A stretch of 64,000 nucleotides of DNA from positions 62,001-126,000 of the forward strand of contig JASAND010016630.1 of the NCBI GenBank assembly GCA_030248195.1, given 5' to 3'. Below, one piece after another: positions 18,701 through 29,500 of this stretch. Made by a program: the position numbers and the translations under genes. Positions within the stretch are counted from its first letter, which is position 1; each line of letters opens with the position of its first letter. The DNA comes from Trissonchulus latispiculum (Eukaryota; Nematoda; Enoplea; Enoplida; Ironidae). The notes below the pieces were generated by a model, which did no database searches, was not told the origin of the DNA, and saw only the letters and a list, made by a program, of their open reading frames with translations.

Positions 18701-21700
18701 AAAAATTTTTTTAAATTTTAAAATTTTTGCATTTTTGAAATCAGCAGGTCCGAAAACCTACCCCTACCAAATTTCAACTCAATCCGCCAAAGTGTGCATC
18801 TTCAGTACTTCTACGAAGCTATGGGGGGATAATGGGAAAGACCCAAAGATTCATATTAGCTCCAGCAATTATGACATTCATGTGTTGGTATGCATGCTTC
18901 TGCAAAGTAAGTAGTATATAGTTAAATTTAAGTAGTTGATTAAATCTCTTACCTTTAGTTTATCACATTGAATGCATTTCCAAATAGATGTGATTCCAGA
19001 TTTTTTCTTGGAAAATTGATAAACAGAATCTATGGCATCTTCTCTATTCCACAAAATAATGTCTTTTCCAAACTGTGATAGACCAAATCTAACAGGACCA
19101 AAGTCGGCAACGGCCATCACAACATATGAAATTCACATTAATGCACTTACGCACTTACTTACACGCCTTTGTATTTGTATTAATTCTGTACAGTCTAATT
19201 TTCGGAAATTTTCTTGCAATACTTAAAATTCTGGTAGTTTGTCTTAAATTTCTCCTAATTACGTACTGTATATACATGTATATACTCACTTATATAGTAC
19301 TTACTCACATGACGTACTGTAAGGTCACAATTTTATAAGGGAGAAATTTCTTACTGTAGGCCCATCGGTGCTAAAGTGGGACTCAAGGTGCTAAGGTGAG
19401 ACTGGTGCTAAAGTGAGACTCAAAAAGGGCACAACAGGGTTAAAGGTGCTAAAGTGGGACTTCGTGTTGGAGACTGAAGCACCTAAATATAAATCTATGA
19501 CAACTTCTCACTGAAGACTTTAATTCATTTAAGGTGCTGGTAACCTTTAGTGCAGTGCATTTGTGGTGATTTTTTAAAATGGTATAACTTTCACAATTTT
19601 GGGAGTTGGAAAGAGTTCTATACATCGTTTTAAAGCTTGGAATCTGTACATTCAGGTGAGCTTACGGAACTAGCAAAATTAACAAAAAATTTTCAGACAT
19701 ACTGACATCTGGCAGGTTCCCGGCACGGATACTGGATTTTTCAGACCTGATTGAAGTACAGGCCTCAAGCTTAACGGGATGAAATGTTATATAAGATCCT
19801 GAATTATTGAGCAAACATTTTTGAACATCGATTTTTCAAAACTGTAGAATTGGATGAAAGCACTGTTCGTGCCATGATATGAAGGACATATGGGCTGAAG
19901 GACGTTTTTTTTGGATTTGGCTCTACCTGCAGGTCTTCATTGTCGAGAAAATCCGCCAAATACGCATTGAGTTTTCTTGCTACCCATTATGTTCTAGCCA
20001 AAACCAAGAAAAACATCCCTCCGCGAAAGTTCGAATTTCCACTCTGCCAAAACTCTCCGGAATCCGTCGAGTAGTTTTTGAGAAATCGAAGTTTAAAACA
20101 AAATAATCGCATTTTGCCAAAATTGTTTTTCGGCCAAATCTCCAGTATAAAGCAATTAACTCCTGCTAATAAACATTCATATATGTAAACTAGACTGTGT
20201 ATCGATTGGATATACATGGATCAAAATTGTCCGTTAAGATTTGGTAGTATTTTTGAAAAAGCTGATTTCTTCGAAAATAACAATTTTTTGACCCTAAAAA
20301 ACGTTTTTTGATTATACTGACTTAACCACTGGAGATAGCTCGTAGGTTGTAAAGGCAGAAATGTTCATTTCGGTGTCCTCTTTTCAGCCATGACAACTAA
20401 CCAGCGTACCCTCTTAGTTAAGGGAAGCTAAGCTTTAGTTACCACTTTAAGAACAGTTAATTGGTAGACAACAAAGTTCAAATCAAACGAACAGAAAAAT
20501 TTGCCGGATCCGGAAGTATCTTTGAAAATACATCAGTTTTGGTGCTCAGGTACTACATAGGAAGCAATTTTTACGTGCGGGTACCTGCGGGCCAGATTTC
20601 GCGTGTGCGGGCCGCGGGCCGGAGTGTTGCGGGCCGCGGTCATAAGGTGCGTGCTGCGGGCCGGGCGCGGGCCGGAAAAATCGGCCCGCATACAACTCTG
20701 ATGTTAGTAGATGTTTCCAGTTCTCGCTGAATTTCCTTTCACATCCAATTCTAATATGCAAATGTGGAAGCCGCCAGCGTGAGAAAACCTGTTTTTTCAA
20801 TATCGGTTAAGTTTTGCGAAAGTTGTATACAGGTATGTGTCCAAGAAAAAAACACCGGCATTAGGTTAACTGTTCACACAATACAAATTCCGCAACAAAC
20901 AATATAATGAACGTTTTCCACAATCATCAGTAATGACTAAAGCATGCGTAATAGTTAGCTCCGTGAGGATGCCAGCAGGTTTTACTACGTTTGATGTTTC
21001 AGTCTCCAAAGCTTTTTCAAAACGGTGTTGAGCGCACGGAGGTATCCTTTAGTGGCGGAGAACATGAAGGCGGCAGTTCCAATAGTTCTACCGTCTACGA
21101 ATTTAACAGTTGGCGCCAGACGACCGTAAATGGTTAGTCAGTTTGGCTTATAAATTGGCAATTATTGCTTTCTGTGAATGATAAAGTTTTCTATCAGGTG
21201 TGTGGATGTGCTTCTGTGTGGGTGTTTGTGTGGGTGTGTGTCGTGAATGTATGGGTTTACAGAAAGCACCAATAATATCAATGTTATGTGCTCTCTCCTG
21301 ACTCTGTGGTGTAGTGGTTAGTACGCAAGTGGTTAATGGAGGCAAGTAGTTCGATTCTTGTCAGAACCGAGTTTCTTCATGAGGTGAACAAGTGAAGTCA
21401 TCTTACAGTGGAACCGTTCTATTGATACAAACAAATCTTATGTCATCTGTGAAAACCGGATGATTTTTATGCTACAGATGATAAAATCAAATAAATTTAT
21501 GGCAAAGACATGGAGTTATCAGCCTAACTGTAAGGAATGAAAACGGGAAAGCCGCGCCTATGCTGTAAAGAAGAATTTTTATATACTCTAAAACTCATAA
21601 AAATTGTTACTCGAGAACTGTGCTTGTTGAATTTGTAATTATGTCTAACTAATTGTTTTATAACACTTTTATAGGAACGCTCAGATGCGAAGCAAACTTT

Positions 21701-24047
21701 ACGGGATGCACTAATCACCCCGATTTTGTTCTGCGCAGTCCTGAAATTTTTGTCACCTTTAGCGACTGTGAACACAATCAGAAGAAAGTATACGAGGACT
21801 CAAATAAAGGAAGCATTACACTAAATTGTGATTGTAAGTTGAGCTCAGTCAGTTCAGTTCGTTGGCCAGTGATCACTTACTTGAAGTGGTGGATCATGTC
21901 AAGTCTACAGTTGCACTAGAAGTCTTATATTAACAAGTCAATTTTTGTATAAAAAATTCCAACTAAACAATTGTGAGCTGTGATAACTGGGGAATATTTT
22001 GAAAACTTACCTAAAACAGTTTCATGTTTGGATCAAAATTCCTTAGTCGTCTGAATTCGGCTTTTCCGGTTTTTAGGGTGAAAGTAAATGGTTAGCGCCA
22101 ATATTACGGAAAAATTCGGCTTTTCGACGGCCTTTGGTCACCGGTCCCCCACCCCAACACTTCACCTACTGTAGGCAATCTGAGCTTAACCGTTTATAAG
22201 GTGTGCTGGTTGTCTTTTGGAAGACTCGAAATAATTATTACGAATAATTAGAAGGAAGAGTGTGACACTTTCCTAGTGTTCTAAGCTTGCGAGATGCTCA
22301 ACACATTAAGATCGAAATGTCTGGAGGGACACCGCTTACCGTCGTTAACCATGCGTTTATATGCGTTTAAACTATAGTTTTCATAGGTTGCTACAGTTGG
22401 ACTATCTGCTGCGTCCAATGAGGTTTAGTTTAGTTCGGTAATTTAAACACACGGATAAGAGCGTGTGTTTACCAGACTTGTGATTTTGTGGATGCCCATA
22501 ATTAGTGATGTAGATTGGATCGGAAAATTAATCCGATCCGCGATCCGGAGGCCGACTCGGATCGGATCGGTCCGTATCGGAACGTTTGAGTCAGTCCGAC
22601 TAACTACCAAATATTACATAAAGTAAACAGCACTTGGCACAGCAGGTTGCCACTAATTATGACTCCATCAATGTTTGTGTGTTTGGAACAAAAGCTGTTC
22701 ACTGTTGTTCAGCATTTCCTTACAGCAAAGTTTGTTGCTTTAAGTTTTGTTGTTTGCTGGAGGTTGCCTCCAGCTTCAAATAAGCAACTCTTTTGTATGC
22801 AAAGTGCAAATCTAGTTAGACTTTCATATGAATGAAGTATTAGCCCTAAACATGATGATTATACGATTTGTGTAGAATTTTATGAGTTTTCTTGCGAAGG
22901 TCTGAAGTGCTTTTTCTGACTTAACATAGATCTACCAAAGTCAGAGGTCCCAAAACTTAAAGCCGATATTAAACTAAAAATAGCTGCATTAATTCATCGT
23001 AATTGTCATTTTTAAGTTAGTTTTATAAGCTTTGTCTATAGCTTTCTCTTAAGGTGGTGACTCTTTTTGGAGACATTAAGTCTGAACCCTTATTACTCAT
23101 TCATTCGTTGGAGATAAGAAGCCATTTTTATATTGAAATGCAGCTTAACATGTTCTCTTTCTAATGTATACTGTTAAACTAACCTTAGTTTTTGGAAATT
23201 ATTTTACTACATTTTCGAAGTGATTTAATCTTCCAAATTTTTTGCGTATGTTTGAGAGACGTAGTCTACATCATTCGATACCACTATAAAATACCTGGGG
23301 ACCGTTTTTTTAGTTGTTGTGAAATCGCTCTTCGTAATGTTTAAATTAGCTAAAAAGTATGCGCAACCTGGATTTTGCCTACTTTTCTCCGTTTTGGTAA
23401 GCGACCGCATTAGCTAGAAAGCAGCAATCGAGGCAACTAAAAGAGGATTCCGGGGTTCTTTTTTGTAAAACACGTCTACTAAGTGGCTACCCTGTAGCTT
23501 GAACCGAGAAATAGATACTCTTGATTTAGAAATAGACTCACTTTCAAAAACACTGGTCACTGGTCAAAATGAAGACGCTTTGGAAAATAAGCATAGCAGA
23601 TGTGTTTAATAATGCAAAACCCGACATTAAGGGCAGTCAATATATGATTTTTGAATATTCCGATTCGGATCGCCTGTCCGAATCGCCGGATGGATCGGAT
23701 CGTCAAATTATTTTACTGGGTCGTATCGGCTGATGCCTGCCGTTCCGATTCGGTCCACATCACCGGTCATTGCTGTGACTTTCTTAGTAAGAAGACAGCA
23801 AGACTTTTGTATTTCAGTTGTTCCTGGTCAAGAATTCACAGATCAAAGCCAAATTTACTGGCACAAACGAGGCGACTTTCTACCGGAACCTGGCGATTCG
23901 CGAATTCAATTATCACCTGACCGACGTCAACTTACAATAATGCGTCCTACAGTTTCCGATTCCGACGGCTACTATTGTATACACAAGAGTCCAACCGGCC
24001 ATTATCTTAACAAAATCGATCTCATGATCATAAACGGACTAGCTTGA
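9530..24047 (+). CDS. Secreted immunoglobulin-domain protein, copy A (four exons)
   Basis: Gene model join(9530..9715, 21003..21132, 21675..21833, 23818..24047): 705 coding bases, 234 residues plus stop, with intron phases 0, 1, 1. All introns are GT-AG. A signal peptide (about 1-17, ending VVDAQ) is followed by a Cys-containing N-terminal part (C38, C48, C56), N-glycosylation sites (NSST in exon 2, NFTG in exon 3), and an Ig domain split over exons 3 and 4: first Cys in ITLNCD, then IYWHKRGD, and RQLTIMRPTVSDSDGYYC. It ends shortly after the domain with no membrane anchor. Intron 1 is 11.3 kb because of nested transposons. The family within the Ig superfamily is not recognised; a role in recognition or immunity is speculation. 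Confidence 0.85.
11449..11476. promoter_or_regulatory. Perfect six-unit heat-shock element
   Basis: Six alternating pentamers, TTC-n2-GAA-n2-TTC-n2-GAA-n2-TTC-n2-GAA, without a mismatch, within a longer palindrome AGCTTCTAGA...TCTAGAAGCT. Heat-shock factor trimers need three such units, so this would be a very strong site. It lies inside the non-coding hAT-like element, in intron 1 of Ig copy A. Confidence 0.8.
11529..11690. repeat. Two hairpins beside the heat-shock element
   Basis: ACCGAGCTG is repeated inverted within 11,529-11,561. AGTGCGTATTACT (near 11,635) pairs with AGTAATACGCACT (near 11,678-11,690), with CCACAGGTGTGG in the loop. Purpose unknown. Confidence 0.6.
17301..18221 (-). 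pseudogene. MULE transposase, catalytic part
   Basis: 306 residues of the DDE domain of a Mutator-like transposase, which cuts and rejoins element ends. It begins at the first catalytic Asp (MGDGTFSYVP, D3). Further marks are HFDFETSAI (second acidic position, residue 72), the C93-x2-H96 motif in KGCLFHF, and the TTNHAEGYNNSLR segment near 210-222 with the likely third acidic residue. The frame itself is open, but its N-terminal half is separated by a 0.6-kb inverted repeat at 18,225-18,828, so the gene is probably inactive unless the repeat is spliced out. Confidence 0.85.
18225..18828. repeat. Long inverted repeat (fold-back) inserted in the MULE transposase
   Basis: Two arms of about 270-290 bases, nearly perfect, from CCCCCCATAGCTTCG (left) to CGAAGCTATGGGGGG (right). 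A short spacer near 18,490-18,570 is itself partly palindromic. The DNA could form a very long hairpin. It sits exactly between the two halves of the MULE transposase. No coding capacity. Confidence 0.9.
18831..19120 (-). pseudogene. MULE transposase, N-terminal FLYWCH-like part
   Basis: Exon 1 is 19,120-18,953 and exon 2 is 18,899-18,831, with a 53-bp intron (GTAAGAG...TTTGCAG, minus strand). The protein has ILWNREDAIDSVYQFSKKK and then IWKCIQCDKLK, the pattern of a FLYWCH zinc finger commonly fused to animal MULE transposases, with His residues supplied by exon 2. The frame leads straight into the catalytic half on the other side of the inverted repeat. Confidence 0.65.
19526..20410. repeat. 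Dispersed repeat, copy 1
   Basis: Starts TTTAAGGTGCTGGTA. Its body (19,880-20,400) matches 24,225-24,760 at moderate identity, including a shared motif ATCTC with GGCCAAATCTC. No protein. Probably a non-autonomous transposon inside the hAT element. Confidence 0.6.
21003..21132 (+). CDS. Ig gene copy A, exon 2
   Basis: Acceptor TGATGTTTCAG at 20,992-21,002 and donor AATG|GTTAGT at 21,133. 130 bases, entering in phase 0 and leaving in phase 1, encoding SPKLFQNGVERTEVSF and onward with NSST. Found because it is the segment conserved with copy B (27,964-28,093) and is needed to join exons 1 and 3 in frame. Confidence 0.85.
21301..21368 (+). repeat. Degenerate tRNA-like sequence (SINE or tRNA pseudogene), copy A
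   Basis: A-box-like TGTAGTGGTTAGTACG and B-box-like AGTTCGATTCTTG. The anticodon region is deleted compared with the copy at 28,252-28,328. It lies in intron 2. Confidence 0.45.
21675..21833 (+). CDS. Ig gene copy A, exon 3
   Basis: Acceptor ACTTTTATAG at 21,674 and donor GATT|GTAAGT at 21,834. 159 bases, phase 1 in and phase 1 out. Contains NFTGC and the first Ig-domain Cys (ITLNCD). Confidence 0.88.
22503..23764. mobile_element. TIR-bounded element in intron 3, copy A
   Basis: Begins TAGTGATGTAGATTGGATCGG and ends with the approximate complement, CGGTCCACATCACC. Internal GATCGGATCGG runs lie near both ends. The same insertion is in copy B, so it predates the gene duplication. No transposase. 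Confidence 0.6.
23818..24047 (+). CDS. Ig gene copy A, exon 4
   Basis: Acceptor TTGTATTTCAG ending at 23,817; stop TGA at 24,045-24,047. Carries the Ig core IYWHKRGD through DSDGYYC. All 230 bases are identical to copy B. Confidence 0.9.
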
Positions 24048-24077
24048 AAACGATAAGAAATGGCAAATTTACTGCTA

Positions 24078-24083
24078 AATAAA
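24078..24083 (+). terminator. Poly(A) signal of copy A
   Basis: AATAAA 31 bases after the stop codon, conserved in copy B. Confidence 0.75.
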
Positions 24084-26273
24084 TGATGTTGAATGCAAGT
24101 GAACCAGTGCTGCAATTTAGACTGTTAGTCAGTTACTGTTACAAAACATGCACACACCAAATTTTAGCTCATTTGGTTAAGTTTTAAGGATTTTGAGTGG
24201 TGGGGGGGGGGTAAACGAGATAAGACCCAGGACATGTGGGCCGAGGGAAATTTTTTGGATTTGGCTCAGCAGGTCTTAACTTTGAAGAAAATCCACCAAA
24301 TGTGCGGTGACACGAAATTTCGCAATTTGTATTGAATTTTCTCGCAACTGGAGACGTTTTATCTCAAACCAAGAAAAATGTCCTTCCGCAATAGTGCGAA
24401 TTTTCATCTTCCAAAAATCACGCGAATCCATTAGTTAGTTTTTGAGAAATCGATGTTCAAAGCAAAATAATCGCAATTTTACCAAATGGTTTTTCGGCCA
24501 AATCTCTAGCTTAGAACAAGAAACTCCGGCTAATAGGCATCGATAAAATGTGCAATGAGACTGTGCATCGACAGGGTATCAATAAACCAACATTGTCCGT
24601 ATGATTTGGCAGTAATTTTAAAATAACTGATTTTGTCGAAAACGGCCATTTTTGCCCCCCCAAAATCGTTTTTTGCTTACACTGACTTAACCATTAGAGA
24701 TAGCTCAAAAGTTGTAAAAGCAAAAATGTTCATTTTAGTGTCCTCTTTCAAGAGATATCAACCAATCCGGTGTCTCGACTATGTACTGAAAGAATAATGG
24801 CAAAAACCAAAAGTTTCTTATCTTTGCACCTAAAAATGCGGGACTGGTACTGGTCCCAGAATGTTAAAGAGCACCAAAATAGTATACCTGAAAAGTTTCA
24901 TCCACTTTCATAAAGAAATAAAGCCTATAGGGTCAAATTTACACAAAGCGATACCAGCACCTTAAGTACGCCATGTATATATAAACTAATTAAGGAAAAA
25001 TATATTAAACAAGCATTGATTCAGTTAGCATTGAGTAATTGTGCCAACAGTGTAATTGTGTGAATGCTGTGAGGATGGCAGTTGTATGGTCGTTGATGTG
25101 ATGTGAGTGAGATGAAGTGACTGAAAATAAAACTGTCGTTGCAGTCTCGTGAAAAGCGCAACATAACATGTGTCTGCAACGTATTCCCAAATCACACTCG
25201 CACAAGTACACGTACACTAGTCTAGTGTTTGAGGCAGTCGTCCGGATAGCAAATCAACAAGCAGAAAAATGACAACTTAGGGCAACAAATCTTTTAGAAA
25301 CGTTCAATTCACAACAAATTAAAGCAATAATATAAATACTTCTCGGCTTAGCAAATATCCACATTTAGCCTCGGATTTAGTTTCCTACTCTTCTCCTACA
25401 TTTTCCTGATCCAGCGATACCAGGACGACGAAAGTAGGAATTCATGATCCGTAATCAGGATCCACTGAAATTGATACATTTGAGCCTGGCATTGCACATT
25501 TTCCCCAAGACCTCATTCCTAAACTTAATGTAGTGTGATTTATGTAATTTAAATTTAAAGTTTAAAGTATTAATTAAATAATGGCAAAATTTATAACATT
25601 TATAAAACTTATAAACTATTTAACACAAAATATGTATTAAAAGAAATTCGAAGTGCAAAGTGTTTTCTTTAATTTTAACTGGATCTGGTGCATTAGATCA
25701 ATAATTCATAATCCAGTGCAAAAGCAAAAGAAACTGCAATTTAGTATTCTAGCACTTGCAGTTGTGGTAAAGTACAAAGTTTAGGATGGTGCAGTGCTTA
25801 ATACTTAGTAATTCAGTGTTTGTGTGGAACTTTTTCATTAGTAAAGTACAATTTGGACTAATTTCAAGTAATATCTCTTTCAAGCAAAGAAAGCTGAAGA
25901 AACGTTTGAAGCCAGTTGCGTATCTCATTTTTCCATTTGCGCAGAATAAATATATTTTTAATATTTATGTAGTTCAATTTCGCCTTGCCTTATCGGTGTG
26001 AAACACAGTCTGCAACGCATCCAGATTTCTACAATGGTATTAGGCCTGTAAAACCGTAGACTTTGGGTAGCTGAACGGAGCAGAACGTTTAATATTTCCG
26101 AAAGCTTGCTTGCTAGCAAGGACACAAGCGACTTTGCTAACTAGGGACTAATTTGTGCATTGATAACGCAGAAAATATTATGGGGCACTTCACAAGCAAG
26201 GTTTTGATTCCGACACTTAAATTCATTATCAATAGGACTAGGCAAAGGACTGCCTTAAACAGTCTCTGCCTTT
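24084..26273. other. Intergenic region between Ig gene copies
   Basis: No gene. Bases 24,180-24,975 are the second copy of the dispersed repeat, ending TACCAGCACCTTAA, the complement of the start of copy 1. 24,976-25,660 is AT-rich and unannotated. From 25,661 the sequence is the duplicated 5' flank shared with 8,833 onward. Confidence 0.6.
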
Positions 26274-26307
26274 TATATAACCGTTTGCCTTTAAGTTTGT
26301 AATCAGT
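26274..26307 (+). promoter_or_regulatory. Core promoter of Ig gene copy B
   Basis: TATATAA at 26,274-26,280 and TCAGT at 26,303-26,307, with 31 bases between the TATA start and the initiator A. Confidence 0.75.
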
Positions 26308-26369
26308 GGTTTTCCTAAACTATGTTTGATTAAAAATTGTATATTGTGATATTGTAGGTTGGTCGAGGC

Positions 26370-26555
26370 ATGTGGTACTTATTCGTGCTGATCCTTTCTC
26401 TTGCCGTTGTGAATGCGCAAGATGTTAGTGAAAATGAAGCAAGTGTGAAAATTAATCCTGCCGATCCGCAACTTTATCTTTGCAAACAGGAAGTTAAAAT
26501 CTTTTTTAAATGTCGTGCCAGTCAAAATATTGGATGTGATTTTTCCTCTTCAATG
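26370..26555 (+). CDS. Ig gene copy B, exon 1
   Basis: ATG at 26,370; donor ATG|GTAAG at 26,556; phase 0. Confidence 0.85.
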
Positions 26556-29500
26556 GTAAGATTTGTTGAATTTTGACTTTGTTGCTGATTTTTAAAACCG
26601 CGTGCAAATCACATGTACAATGCGTGTATATTTGATTAGAATTTGGATCAAAAATCAGTGTATTTGTGTTAATTCGAGGGAAATAGGAGGTGCATTTGTT
26701 TCTAAACTGCCTAAACCGGAAAAAGACTATATCTTTTAGCTTTTCGGCTGTGACTCAGCGTAGCCGCCTATTAAACATTGGCTGAACGATAAATATCAAT
26801 TGTCAATTTTTGTCACATGTTGAGCATACATGTGGGTTTGTGAATACATTGAACAAGTAGGCCCCAAAAGGGGCAGTATTTGACCGTTTATTATTCAATA
26901 ACAACAGAATTGATTCATGGCTCAAAACTGAGGTGTTGTTGCAGTTTCTCTTTGGATATTTCTGATTTCCGCTTGGGAGGATCCAACAGCAATTTAAATT
27001 GCAGAAACCCCGATTGTCAGAAGGAGGTTTTAACGGAGGGGGTCCCCGTTTGTTGGGAGTTTGTCAAATAAGGCTATGATTGCTGAATCAAATTGAGTGT
27101 TGTCTCCCAAACGGTGACCCTTCTTGTGTATTAATTAAAACTACCACATTCCCTGTCTAGACCAAAACTACTGTCATCTAATACTGATTGATACTTTTGC
27201 TCATTTACTGAATTTGGCAAACACAATATATTGCCTGCAATCCTCCTATTAGTACTTTTACTGTGGTCGTTATTTTTTCTTTCTAAACTTTAATGTTGAA
27301 CGAAAAATCTAGTAAAATAGTGCGAGCTGTTAACTGACTGCAAGCAGAACCGGCTACCTACCTACATACACACATTAACCACCTAATCCTAGTGCACCTT
27401 GGTGCAGCTTCCAAGCTACACGAGTGCTCAAAAATGTGCAACCATAGACAGCCAAAGACTGCGTAAAGTCTATCCATCCAGCTGTTTAAATAGTAGCTGC
27501 CAAACCTAATTTGCATATTCTCTTCAAAAAACTGAGCCCTAAGCTAGCCCTACGTTGAAGATAAGCTTCTGAATAGAGAAATGAGTCATACTGCAATGAA
27601 CATACTAAAAGTCTTTTTATGCATTCCTGCTCCAGCAGGAATAAAAACAATACATATGCAATGTTAGTTGATGTTTCCAGTTCTCGCTGAATTTCCATTC
27701 ATATCCAATTCTAATATGCAAATGTGGAAGCCGAAAGCGTGAGAAAAACCTGTCTTGTCAATTTCGGTTAAGTTTTGCGAAAGCTATGTACAGGTGTGTG
27801 TCTAAGAAAAAATCACCGGCATTAGGTTAACTGTTCACACAATACAAATTCAGCAACAAACAATACAATGAACGTTTTCTACAATCATGAGTTATGACTA
27901 AAGCATGCGCAATAGTTAGCTCCGTGAGGATGCCAGCAGGTTTTACTACGTTTGATGTTTCAGTTGCCAAAGCTTTTTCAAAACGGTGTTGAGCGCACGG
28001 AGGTATCCTTTAGTGGCGGAGAACATGAAGGCGGCAGTTCCAATAGTTCTACCGTCTACGAATTCAACAAATGGCGCCAGACGACCGTAAATGGTTAGTT
28101 AGTTTGGCTTAAAAATTGGCAATTATTGCTTTCTGTAAATGATAAAGTTTTTTATCAGGTGTGTGGATGTGCTTCTGTGTGGAACGTTTGTGTGGGTGTG
28201 TGTCGTGAATGTATGAACCACCAATAATATCAATGTTATGTGCTCTCTCCTGACTCTGTGGTGTAGTGGTTAGTACGTCGGACTGCAAGTGGTTAACGGA
28301 GGCAAGTATTTGGATTCTTGTCAGAACCGCGTTTCTTCATGAGGGGAACATTAACTAAGTCATCGCACAGTGGAACCGTTCTATTGATGCCAACAAATCT
28401 TATGTCATCTGTGAAAACCGGATGGTTTCTAAGCTACACATAGACATACAATATATTCAGAAACTGAGTCTGACGCTCGACTTTGTGTAAAAGTCGGCAC
28501 TACTTTAATGTGTAGTAATGTGGAAATCACAGGAAGGTGAATTTCAGAGAGAAGCAGGTGAAGTCGCAGTGTAGAACGCAAAAAATGTGGCTGTGTGAAA
28601 CCTGTCTGAAGGATGACGCAGCGGAGTCCATTTAAAATCTCCCGTGTCAAGTACCTTCTGCGCAACAAAACAAAGCACCAAAACGCAATTCTGAATTCAC
28701 TTTTATCGGTTTCTTTACAATAGTGACATTCTGTGTGGAGAAAGCTTATCTTTTAAAATCAAATAAATTTATGGCAAAAACAGGGAGTTATCAGACTACC
28801 TGTAAGGAATGAAAACGGAGAAAGCCGCGTCTATGTTTCAAGAAATAATTTTTATATACACTAAACAAGTTGGCCCCAAAAGGGGCAGTATTCCTGCTTA
28901 GACCTGTTAATTATTCTGTTAATTATTCAATTACGAACATTGTCCTTAGATGGAAGTACGGTTAAGCGTTTAGAAGCTGCAGGTTTACATTACAATTTCA
29001 CTTGACATTTCTTTAGTTCCTTTGATATTAAACTACTATTATCTTTTAAAATATCCTACTAAATCTTCGTTATTTCTTATGAGGCCAGATGTCATTTCCT
29101 TTAGCAAGCAAAACAGTATTTCACAATGCAAGAAGTAACTGCATTGGAATCACCAGTACACCTTTAAAAAAGTACATATTCCATCCCAAATAAACAGGAA
29201 AAAGTCGTTGATTTCGAAGACTAAAATTTCATGACTTTTCATTCCGCTGCTCAATTTTTCTCGTTGATCTGACCAAAGATCAGAAAGAGGAGGCCTATGC
29301 TTGCCCATGCCATGACTGGACTGGACTTCTGATGCCCAGCGCAAGCTAGTACCTGCTTACCTACTGCACCTATGTGTAGCTCCGAAGCTACACACTAGTG
29401 CTCAAAAATCCGCAACCGTGTAGATTGCTGACAGTCGAAGACTGCGTAAAAGTTATCAGATTTGCTACTTAAATAGGATCCAAACCTAATTTGCATAATC

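Larger units (their letters stand above)
16953..19460. mobile_element. Mutator-like (MULE) DNA transposon nested in the hAT element
   Basis: The ends carry inverted copies of GGTCCCACCTTAGCACC-type sequence, and several more copies of TCCCACTTTAGCACC lie just inside each end (three or four per side), typical transposase binding arrays. Between them lies a MULE transposase gene on the minus strand. I could not find a matching 9-bp target duplication. Confidence 0.75.
16370..20708. mobile_element. hAT-type element, 4.3 kb, with nested insertions
   Basis: The element spans 16,378-20,700 with 19-bp perfect inverted ends, CAGAGTTGTATGCGGGCCG, and an 8-bp target duplication ATGTTAGT (16,370-16,377 and 20,701-20,708). 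Copy B shows the empty site near 27,660. CAG ends plus an 8-bp duplication define hAT. Subterminal GC-rich arrays of CCGCGGGTA (left) and CGGGCC (right) may be transposase sites. There is no hAT transposase. It is interrupted by a MULE (16,953-19,460). Confidence 0.85.

Noticed and set aside
28252..28328. Functional tRNA-Cys.
   Set aside because: Acceptor and anticodon stems pair poorly and the sister copy has lost the anticodon region.
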